DNA of 18,330 bases, from the NCBI GenBank assembly GCA_030611905.1, contig JAUWOX010000003.1, forward strand, positions 1 through 18,330, in the 5' to 3' direction. Shown one piece after another: positions 12,516-18,330 of this stretch. The stretch's first letter is position 1. The number at the start of each line of letters is the position of its first letter. This DNA comes from a bacterium. Lineage in GTDB: Bacteria > Patescibacteriota > JABMPQ01 > JAQVVF01. The position numbers and the translations under genes were made by a program. Below the pieces are notes generated by a model. The model worked only from the letters and a program-made list of their open reading frames with translations. It ran no database searches and was not told the origin of the DNA.

Positions 12516-12544
12516 ATTGAATATTTGACTTATTCTGGGGAAAA

Positions 12545-12570
12545 AATAAAAATGGCTTAAATAAGCCATT
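12545..12570 (-). terminator. Intrinsic terminator of the minus-strand polysaccharide gene run
   Basis: 9-bp stem AATGGCTTA (12551-12559)/TAAGCCATT (12562-12570) with a very tight loop. On the minus strand a U-rich tract follows. It could also act on plus-strand transcripts from 12453. Confidence 0.7.
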
Positions 12571-12592
12571 TTATAATTTAAGGTTTGTTTTT

Positions 12593-13882
12593 TTATACTC
12601 GTCCAATGCCGTAATATTGAAAGCCTAATTTTCTAATTAGTTTGGGATTTAAAAGATTTCGTCCATCAATAATGATGGGTTTTTTTAATATTTTTTTGAT
12701 TTTGTTGAAATTCAATTTAGCAAATTCAGGCCATTCAGTGGTAATAATTAACACATCTGAATTCTTTATAGCTTCATAGGGCTCTTTAGTAATTTTAACT
12801 CCGGAATTGATCATGGCCTTGGCTGATTCATTAGCTTTAGGATCATAGGCCCAGACCTTAGCGCCCATACCAGTCAACATTCTAATAATATCAACGGCGG
12901 CTGATTCTCTGACATCATCTGTATTATTTTTAAATGCCAGGCCAAGAACAGCAATGTTTTTATTTTTAACATTCCCTAAAATCTGTTCCAGCTTATCTAT
13001 AACTAAAAATTTTTGCTTGGCGTTAACTTCAATAACGGATTTTAATAATTTAAAATCATAGCCAGAAGTACCGGCAATTTGATTTAAAGCATTAACATCT
13101 TTGGGAAAACACGAGCCTCCATAGCCAATGCCAGCCTTTAGAAAGCTTTTGCCGATTCTTTTATCTAGACCCATACCATAAGATACTTCCTCGACATCAG
13201 CGCCCACTTTCTCGCATAAGTTGGCAATTTCGTTAATAAAAGATATTTTGGTGGCGAGAAAAGCGTTAGAGGCATATTTAGTCATTTCTGCGCTTTCAAC
13301 ATTGGTAATAACTTTTTTTGCCTTTATCGGTTTGTAAATCTCGCGTGTTATTTTTTTAGCTCTGGCTGAATCTACTCCAATAACAATTCTATCCGGCTTT
13401 AAAAAATCTTGAATAGCTGAACCTTCTCGTAAAAATTCTGGATTAGAAACAATATCAAATTTACCTTTATAATATTTATTGATAATTTTACTGATTTTTT
13501 TAGCAGTGCCAACCGGGACTGTGCTTTTATTAATAATAACCTTATAATCTTTTATATTTTTACCGATTTCGTCAGCCACTGCAAAGACATATTGTAGATC
13601 AGCTTTACCGTCACGGCGTGAAGGAGTTCCAACAGCGATAAAAATAGCTTCAACTTCTGGAAGAATTTTTTTGAGAGATGTTTCAAAAGTTATCTTTTTT
13701 TTCTTTTTCACCTGTGAAAGGACAATGTCCAGTCCAGGCTCAAAAATAGGGATGATTCCCCGTTTTAATTCTTCTATCTTTTTTTTATCAATATCAACAC
13801 AAGTGATTTGATGACCTATTTTGGCCAGGCAAACACCGGTGACTAGACCGACAAAACCTGTACCAACTACTGCAATTTTCAT
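12593..13882 (-). CDS. ugd: UDP-glucose 6-dehydrogenase
   Basis: A 429-aa protein of normal length for the UDP-glucose/GDP-mannose dehydrogenase family. It oxidises UDP-glucose twice with NAD+ to UDP-glucuronate in the cytoplasm, a precursor for acidic surface polysaccharides. Visible features: the Rossmann motif GTGFVG at 7-12 with an acidic residue after the second strand (VDID at 29-32), the KSTVPVGT block at 119-126, NPEFLREG at 147-154, the EMTKYASNAFLATKISFINE helix with catalytic Lys202, and GYGGSCFPKD with the catalytic Cys258. The C-terminal UDP-binding domain is present (LGLAFKNNTDDVRES). It is the last gene of the minus-strand run, 73 bases after metK, and is followed by a terminator. 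No SD site is visible. A related UDP-sugar such as UDP-GlcNAc/ManNAc is a less likely substrate. Confidence 0.93.
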   Translation of the reverse strand: MKIAVVGTGFVGLVTGVCLAKIGHQITCVDIDKKKIEELKRGIIPIFEPGLDIVLSQVKKKKKITFETSLKKILPEVEAIFIAVGTPSRRDGKADLQYVFAVADEIGKNIKDYKVIINKSTVPVGTAKKISKIINKYYKGKFDIVSNPEFLREGSAIQDFLKPDRIVIGVDSARAKKITREIYKPIKAKKVITNVESAEMTKYASNAFLATKISFINEIANLCEKVGADVEEVSYGMGLDKRIGKSFLKAGIGYGGSCFPKDVNALNQIAGTSGYDFKLLKSVIEVNAKQKFLVIDKLEQILGNVKNKNIAVLGLAFKNNTDDVRESAAVDIIRMLTGMGAKVWAYDPKANESAKAMINSGVKITKEPYEAIKNSDVLIITTEWPEFAKLNFNKIKKILKKPIIIDGRNLLNPKLIRKLGFQYYGIGRV

Positions 13883-13913
13883 TTTATTAGAAGCTGATTA
13901 ATACTGATTCTAA

Positions 13914-13933
13914 CGCTGATATTCGCTGATATT
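13914..13933. repeat. Tandem 10-bp repeat between metK and ugd
   Basis: CGCTGATATT occurs twice head to tail, and weaker copies (GCTGATTAATACTGATT) sit just before it at about 13893-13909. It may be a small intergenic repeat unit. No function is evident. Confidence 0.6.
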
Positions 13934-13955
13934 GAGCTTAGCAGTATTAAACAAA

Positions 13956-15113
13956 TTATTTTATTTTCGCAAGTTTCTTAATTTCATTGACTTTATCAAT
14001 TTTTTCCCAGGTGAAATCTGAATCATTTCGGCCGAAGTGACCGTAAGCGGCTGTTTTTTTGTAAATCGGGCGACGAAGTTTTAGATTATCAATTATTCCT
14101 TCAGGAGTCAAATCAAAAACTTTTCTAATAACTTTTTTGATTTCCTCTTCAGCTATTTTGCCAGTGTTAAAGGTATTAACTAAAATGCTAATTGGTTCAG
14201 CGATACCTATAACATAGGCGATTTGAACCTCGCATTTGTCAGCTAGGCCTGAAGCAACAATGTTTTTAGCTATATAGCGAGCCATATATGATCCAGAACG
14301 ATCAACTTTTGAAGGGTCTTTGCCGGAAAAACATCCGCCACCATGAGAGCCATGGCCGCCATAGGTATCTACAATTATTTTTCTTCCTGTTAATCCACAA
14401 TCTGCAGGGGGCCCACCTTTAATAAATTTTCCCGTGGCGTTAATAAAAAATTTAGTTTCTGGTGTCAGCCATTTTTTACAAACTGGTTTAATGACTTTTT
14501 GAATAATATCTTTTTTAACCTTAGCTTCGCTAACGCCTGGATCATGTTGAGCGGCGATAATCACGGTGTTTAATCTCTTGGGCTGACCGTCTTCATATTC
14601 AACAGCAACTTGTGATTTTCCATCGGGACGAAGATATTTCAAAATCTCTTTCTTACGAACTTCGGCTAAACGCTTGGCTAATTTATGGGCAAGAATAATT
14701 GGCAGAGGCATTAATTCAGGGGTTTCATTTGAGGCATAACCGAACATCAATCCCTGATCCCCTGCTCCTTGTTTTTTCTTTTTTGATTTATCTACGCCTT
14801 GGGCAATGTCTGGGCTTTGTTCGTCAATGCTGGTAATAACGCCACAGTCTTCATAATGAAAACCATAATCGTGTTTAGTATAGCCAATCTCTTTGACTGT
14901 TTTACGAGCTATTTTGGCAATATCAACATACGCTTTGGTGGTAATTTCTCCGGCAACCACAACTAAACCAGTGTTAACTAGAGTCTCGCATCCAACACGG
15001 GAATTAGGATCTTCTTTAATTAAAGCGTCTAAAATAGCATCTGAAATTTGATCAGCGACTTTGTCTGGATGTCCCTCGGTAACGGATTCGGAGGTGAAGA
15101 TGTGTTTTTTCAT
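13956..15113 (-). CDS. metK: S-adenosylmethionine synthetase
   Basis: A 385-aa protein of standard length. It makes S-adenosylmethionine from methionine and ATP in the cytoplasm. Both family signatures are complete: GAGDQGLMFGY at 116-126 and GGGCFSGKD at 258-266. The N-terminal ESVTEGHPDKVADQISDAILD block (about 9-29) holds the ATP-binding His15 and Asp17, and DPSKVDRSGSYMARY (266-280) the later phosphate-binding lysine and arginine. It lies between epimerase and ugd genes with gaps of 30 and 73 bases, so it is probably co-transcribed with polysaccharide genes, which is unusual company. There is no SD site and no SAM riboswitch in the 30-nt gap before the ATG, so no local feedback control is seen. 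Confidence 0.96.
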   Translation of the reverse strand: MKKHIFTSESVTEGHPDKVADQISDAILDALIKEDPNSRVGCETLVNTGLVVVAGEITTKAYVDIAKIARKTVKEIGYTKHDYGFHYEDCGVITSIDEQSPDIAQGVDKSKKKKQGAGDQGLMFGYASNETPELMPLPIILAHKLAKRLAEVRKKEILKYLRPDGKSQVAVEYEDGQPKRLNTVIIAAQHDPGVSEAKVKKDIIQKVIKPVCKKWLTPETKFFINATGKFIKGGPPADCGLTGRKIIVDTYGGHGSHGGGCFSGKDPSKVDRSGSYMARYIAKNIVASGLADKCEVQIAYVIGIAEPISILVNTFNTGKIAEEEIKKVIRKVFDLTPEGIIDNLKLRRPIYKKTAAYGHFGRNDSDFTWEKIDKVNEIKKLAKIK

Positions 15114-15143
15114 TGTTATATTATTATTAATGTCGATTATTAT

Positions 15144-16073
15144 TTATTTGCTGTGTTCAAAAAACCATTGATAAGTTTCTCGTAATCCATCTTCTAGTTT
15201 TACTTGCGGATTCCAATTAAGTTTCTTTTTAATTTTAGAATAATCAAGCGCGCTGGTTTTTTGCTCACCTTGCATTGCTGTACCATGGACTTCTTTGATT
15301 TTTTTGCCTGAAACCTTGACAAGTATCTGGAACATTTTGTTTATACTATTTTGAGCACCTGTTCCAACATTGAATATATTTTGCGGAGAAGAATTTTTTA
15401 AGGCCTTGAGATTAGCATTGACTACATCGCCAACATAAACGAAATCACGAGTCTGCTGGCCTGCTCCATTAATTACCGGCTGTTCATTATTAACTATTTT
15501 CTGGCAAAAAATGGCAACAACTCCTGCTTCACCAAAAGGATCTTGCCGAGGACCATAAACATTAGCATAGCGTAGAATAGTGTATTTTAGCTTGTTTATA
15601 AAATTAAAGCAATATAAATATTGTTCTGCGCTAAGCTTGGAAACGCCGTATGGAGAAACTGGTTTTGCTGGATAAGTTTCTGGAGTTGGCAAAATTGTGG
15701 CGTCGCCGTAAAGCGCTCCGCCAGTTGATGAAAAGATAAGTCTTTTAACTTTATATTTAATGCAGCAAGTGGCAATATTGATCGTTCCTAAAATGTTTGT
15801 CTGGGCGTCAAAAACTGGATCTTCGACTGATTCACGGACTGATGCGTGAGCTCCCTGATGCAAAACAAAGTCAGGTTTTTCTGTTTTGAATATTTTATCT
15901 AATTCTTTTGAATTCTGAAGATTGGTTTTATAAAATTTTGCTGATTTATTAATATTTTCCTTTTTTCCGGTCGATAAATCATCTATTATGACGACCTTGT
16001 TTTTTTGGTTGATTAATTTATCAACTATGTGGGAACCGATAAAACCGGCGCCGCCTGTTACTATGATTTTCAT
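15144..16073 (-). CDS. NAD-dependent NDP-sugar epimerase (GalE-like)
   Basis: A 309-aa extended short-chain dehydrogenase. The NAD-binding motif GGAGFIG lies at 7-13, followed by DDLSTG (31-36), which is typical of UDP-glucose/UDP-N-acetylglucosamine 4-epimerases. The catalytic Ser/Thr is in FSSTGGALYG (114-123) and Tyr142-x3-Lys146 in SPYGVSKLSAEQY. RYANVYGPRQDPFGEAGVVAIF (168 on) is the substrate-side block of this subgroup. It would interconvert UDP-glucose and UDP-galactose, or the N-acetyl forms, to supply surface glycan synthesis; the choice cannot be made by eye. It starts 20 bases after the HD-domain gene and 30 bases before metK, so it is part of one transcription unit. No SD site is visible. 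Confidence 0.88.
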   Translation of the reverse strand: MKIIVTGGAGFIGSHIVDKLINQKNKVVIIDDLSTGKKENINKSAKFYKTNLQNSKELDKIFKTEKPDFVLHQGAHASVRESVEDPVFDAQTNILGTINIATCCIKYKVKRLIFSSTGGALYGDATILPTPETYPAKPVSPYGVSKLSAEQYLYCFNFINKLKYTILRYANVYGPRQDPFGEAGVVAIFCQKIVNNEQPVINGAGQQTRDFVYVGDVVNANLKALKNSSPQNIFNVGTGAQNSINKMFQILVKVSGKKIKEVHGTAMQGEQKTSALDYSKIKKKLNWNPQVKLEDGLRETYQWFFEHSK

Positions 16074-16093
16074 TTGCTTATTTGCTAAATTAA

Positions 16094-16663
16094 TTAGTCT
16101 GTTTTTAAAAACTCTTCCTTCCTTTGCTTTAGCTCTTTTGCAAAAATTTCTTTTGCGGCTTGAGTATAGAATTCATTATTTCTTCTGTAATCATAGTGCT
16201 CACGTGGCGTTCTGTTGTATTCTTTGGCATCACTATAAAATTGCTCTTTGAATGAATCTGACAGAGTATCTGCATCAATAAGTAATTGTTCGTTTAATTT
16301 ATCTACATCTTTAAATTTGTGAACTATAACTATATCAATGATTTTCTTGATTCTGTCTTTATTATAATTAAGTTGCATTAAAATGCTTTCTATAATTGGA
16401 GGCGCATATTCAAGATGCAATTTGAAAGCTTTTATTTTTTCATCTTTTTTATCACTTTTTTGCAATCTTATAGGTACTTTTGAAAAACCCACATCATGCA
16501 AAATAGCTGCTGGAATTAAAATGTCTGCGTCGCCCTTCTCTCTTCTGAGCAATAACTCCATTGCTCTGATAACGCCCTTGGTATGAATGACAAAATCTTT
16601 CATTTTGCCCTTTTCTAAATATGGCAGTGCTAGTCTATAAATTTTTTTAAATTCTTCTTTCAT
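16094..16663 (-). CDS. HD-domain phosphohydrolase
   Basis: A 189-aa protein with an HD metal-dependent phosphohydrolase core: His27 (FVIHTKGV), the His56-Asp57 doublet (ILHDVGF), further histidines at 83 and 115 (IVIVHKF) and a late aspartate in LLIDADTLSD (130-132). This pattern supports a one- or two-metal site acting on phosphate esters or nucleotides; it matches small uncharacterised HD proteins rather than GGDEF-linked HD-GYP (no GYP). Its ATG overlaps the stop of the upstream gene in TAATG, so translation is coupled to the lytic-enzyme-like protein. The C-terminus is charged and helical. The substrate is unknown; a housekeeping nucleotide role is as likely as one tied to polysaccharide synthesis. 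Confidence 0.82.
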   Translation of the reverse strand: MKEEFKKIYRLALPYLEKGKMKDFVIHTKGVIRAMELLLRREKGDADILIPAAILHDVGFSKVPIRLQKSDKKDEKIKAFKLHLEYAPPIIESILMQLNYNKDRIKKIIDIVIVHKFKDVDKLNEQLLIDADTLSDSFKEQFYSDAKEYNRTPREHYDYRRNNEFYTQAAKEIFAKELKQRKEEFLKTD

Positions 16664-18024
16664 TAGAGTTTGATTTTTTCCCCTTTTTCGTGCAGCTTTC
16701 TAACTTTATAGGGGGTATCCAAAACTGCCTCATATTTATAACCCATGTCTTCAAAAGTAGAACGCGAAATTGGGCGCTTGGTGCCGTCTTCTATAATAAA
16801 TAGTTTTTTACCACCCTTGATGATAGTACCGCTGCGAAGAAGAACTGGATCACCGGTTGGATAGCTTTTAATAACTTTTTTTGAGACAAAAGCACGGTTC
16901 CTAGAACTGAATTGATTTTTGTAAATTACATGACTGACAATTGGCTTTTTGTAGCCGCCTTTGATTAAGTATTTTTGTTTGGTTTTTTTATTAAAAATGA
17001 CGGTTCCATCTGGATGAAGTTGTGTGTTTTTGGTAATTAGTTTGCCTTTTTTGTAGAATCTCTTTCCATTTTCATCAATGAATAGGGCTTTTCTTTTTTT
17101 ATACCCAAGTCGTTTGAATTTCTTCACTGATTTAAAGCGTCGTAATCTTTTCTTAGAAACAATAAAGAAGTTTTTCTTCTTATCTTTTAACAATAAACCG
17201 TTTGGAAAAATGGTTGCGGTTCCTTTAAAATAATTATCTTGGTCAGCTGAAATAACAACTGCTTTATTTTTATTATATTTTCTTTGCTGAAGAACTCGTT
17301 CTGATAGAAATGGTCTTTTGAAGCCGTTTTTTAAAATATAAATCAGATCGTCGCCTTCAATTTTGATTAATGTTCCATTTGGATAGACTACGGCAAACCA
17401 GTTTTGCCAGATTTGCCAAAATAAAAAGTTACCATTTCCGGAATCATCAATAGTGGATCCCCTTCCGGCTCCAGCATGAGGCGTATAATTGTAAAGTCCT
17501 GCCGTAGCTTTGTTAAATGGTTTAACTGAATATCCGTCCGAAGTTGTTCTTCTTTTTCCCTTTTGAAATTTAAAACGCCAATACAATTCCATGTATTTAT
17601 TAAACTGCCAAGCCGAATTGGTTATTTGTTTATAAATGCCGGAGTATTTATCTAAATATGGACTACCGGGATAAACCGCATAACCCATTAGATATTTCTT
17701 TTGATATTCGGTTAATGCAGAATCTGTAACAGCGCTTTGTTCTTTTTGAGCTGTGGCAATAAGCAGTTTTGGGTTAATTTTATATTTTTGCGCTGCTTCA
17801 TAAAAAATCAAAGCTATTGATTTGCCATTCGTTTTTAGTTTGGCAAGCCCGCTTTTTTTATTAGCTAGAAAATTTTGAATTTGTTTTTTATTTAATGACT
17901 TGTAGTTTGTATATTCATCGTCAGAAATGACCTTATCGGGATTAAAAAAAGCAGCCTGCAAATTAAGCAGTGGAAAAAATAAAAATACAAGAATAATAAA
18001 CAATTTAATTTTGGTTTTAGTCAT
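16663..18024 (-). CDS. Secreted lytic-enzyme-like protein with C-terminal surface repeats
   Basis: A 453-aa protein with a signal peptide cleaved near NLQA (residue 24). Residues about 65-212 resemble lysozyme/glucosaminidase-like folds: a helix LLIATAQKEQSAVT with a candidate catalytic Glu95, then QITNSAWQFNKYMELYWRF, TAGLYNYTPHAG and FWQIWQNWF. This pattern is common in CPR secreted proteins, but the family is not certain by eye. From about 214 there are four repeats of a 30-60-residue unit, each with an (N/D/S)G(T/L)(L/V/I)(I/L) turn, and in most a final (Y/F)(L/I)I..G.(K)(R/K)P (IYILKNGFKRPF, KYLIKGGYKKPI, LFIIEDGTKRPI). These repeats probably bind cell-wall or extracellular polymers. It is followed by the HD gene with a 1-nt overlap (TAATG). 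It probably cleaves or anchors to envelope glycan; the enzyme activity is a guess. Confidence 0.7.
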   Translation of the reverse strand: MTKTKIKLFIILVFLFFPLLNLQAAFFNPDKVISDDEYTNYKSLNKKQIQNFLANKKSGLAKLKTNGKSIALIFYEAAQKYKINPKLLIATAQKEQSAVTDSALTEYQKKYLMGYAVYPGSPYLDKYSGIYKQITNSAWQFNKYMELYWRFKFQKGKRRTTSDGYSVKPFNKATAGLYNYTPHAGAGRGSTIDDSGNGNFLFWQIWQNWFAVVYPNGTLIKIEGDDLIYILKNGFKRPFLSERVLQQRKYNKNKAVVISADQDNYFKGTATIFPNGLLLKDKKKNFFIVSKKRLRRFKSVKKFKRLGYKKRKALFIDENGKRFYKKGKLITKNTQLHPDGTVIFNKKTKQKYLIKGGYKKPIVSHVIYKNQFSSRNRAFVSKKVIKSYPTGDPVLLRSGTIIKGGKKLFIIEDGTKRPISRSTFEDMGYKYEAVLDTPYKVRKLHEKGEKIKL

Positions 18025-18040
18025 GGACAGATGTGCAAAT

Positions 18041-18054
18041 ATACAAATTTGTAT
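18041..18054. promoter_or_regulatory. Short perfect palindrome upstream of the lytic-enzyme-like gene
   Basis: ATACAAATTTGTAT, 14 bp, perfect, 17 bases before the ATG at 18024 on the minus strand. It may be an operator or a chance AT-rich palindrome. Confidence 0.35.
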
Positions 18055-18065
18055 TTTCGTATATG

Positions 18066-18330
18066 CTAGAATAATTTTTTTTCATTGGCAATTTTAACCA
18101 GATATTGCCCGTATTGATTTTTGAGCAAGGGTTCAGCCAATCTTAAAAGCTGTTTTTTGTTAATAAAGCCATTTTTGTAAGCGATTTCTTCTAGGCAGGA
18201 TACTTTTAGCCCTTGTCTTTTTTCAATAGTTTGAATGAAGTTGGAAGCATCGAGCAGGCTTTCATGCGTACCAGTGTCGAGCCAGGCAAAACCACGCCCA
18301 AGCATTTCAAGCTTTAGTGTTTTTTCCTGT
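18066..18330 (-). CDS. rmlA: Glucose-1-phosphate thymidylyltransferase, C-terminal part (5' end outside window)
   Basis: The visible part is the last about 88 residues of a dTDP-glucose pyrophosphorylase; the frame stays open to the window edge (the residues before the internal ATG at 18305 read KLE), so the start lies beyond. The block MLGRGFAWLDTGTHESLLDA followed by SNFIQTIEKRQGLKVSCLEEIA is a hallmark of RmlA/RfbA, as is the end YGQYLVKI. The enzyme joins dTTP and glucose-1-phosphate to dTDP-glucose, the first step to dTDP-rhamnose for surface polysaccharides. It precedes the lytic-enzyme-like gene by 41 bases in the same direction. Partners RmlB, C and D are not in the window and may lie upstream. 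Confidence 0.9.
   Translation of the reverse strand, partial: QEKTLKLEMLGRGFAWLDTGTHESLLDASNFIQTIEKRQGLKVSCLEEIAYKNGFINKKQLLRLAEPLLKNQYGQYLVKIANEKKLF

Noticed and set aside
15114..15143. SAM riboswitch before metK
   Set aside because: Only 30 AT-rich bases separate it from the upstream gene, with no room for a SAM-binding fold.
1..18330. Alternative genetic code (TGA as glycine)
   Set aside because: MetK, Ugd and the epimerase read at full length in the standard code with no in-frame TGA. The data show TGA avoidance, not reassignment.

Overview
The window looks like a piece of chromosome from an uncultured Patescibacteria (CPR, Parcubacteria-like) bacterium. This is inferred from AT-rich, lysine-rich housekeeping proteins, short intergenic gaps, a secreted lytic-enzyme-like protein with C-terminal YLI..GxKRP repeats, and a lack of Shine-Dalgarno (SD) sites in front of the conserved genes. 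No rRNA, tRNA, transposase or CRISPR array is visible. Every complete gene reads through in the standard code. All 17 visible stop codons are TAA or TAG.

Region 1 (1-10.3 kb) is a cluster of exported proteins. It holds the C-terminal part of a subtilisin-type protease with a cysteine-rich tail, a PEGA-like lipoprotein, a small lipoprotein, a WD40/TolB-like propeller lipoprotein, another small lipoprotein, and a tail-fibre-like secreted protein. It continues with two paralogous lipoproteins built from MopE-type Cys/Asp motifs, one ending in a LamG (concanavalin-like) domain and the other in a C-type lectin domain, and closes with a two-helix membrane protein. The architectures resemble those of Myxococcota and other former Deltaproteobacteria. 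Seven of these genes have a strong AGGAGG-type SD site, most with a recognisable TTGACA/TTGCCA promoter, and most genes carry their own terminator, so they look like single-gene transcription units. Upstream blocks have been duplicated within the cluster (3713/4260 genes and 7737/9009 genes).

Region 2 (10.36-12.5 kb) is a very AT-rich two-gene unit without SD sites: a membrane-anchored extracellular protein and a small four-helix membrane protein. It starts at a perfect 28-bp palindrome that touches the start codon. A 35-nt inverted repeat (11-bp arms, near-identical loop) occurs twice, at 960-994 and 12481-12515, and so brackets regions 1 and 2.

Region 3 (12.5-18.3 kb) is a minus-strand run read from right to left: the end of glucose-1-phosphate thymidylyltransferase (rmlA/rfbA), a secreted lytic-enzyme-like repeat protein, an HD-domain phosphohydrolase, a GalE-like NDP-sugar epimerase, S-adenosylmethionine synthetase (metK) and UDP-glucose 6-dehydrogenase. 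It ends in a terminator at about 12545-12570. The sugar-nucleotide genes point to surface polysaccharide synthesis, with metK and the HD gene as passengers. Together the window encodes much of a cell-surface programme: envelope polysaccharide precursors on one side, secreted and lipid-anchored binding proteins on the other. For an episymbiotic lifestyle these are plausible host-contact proteins, but that is inference.
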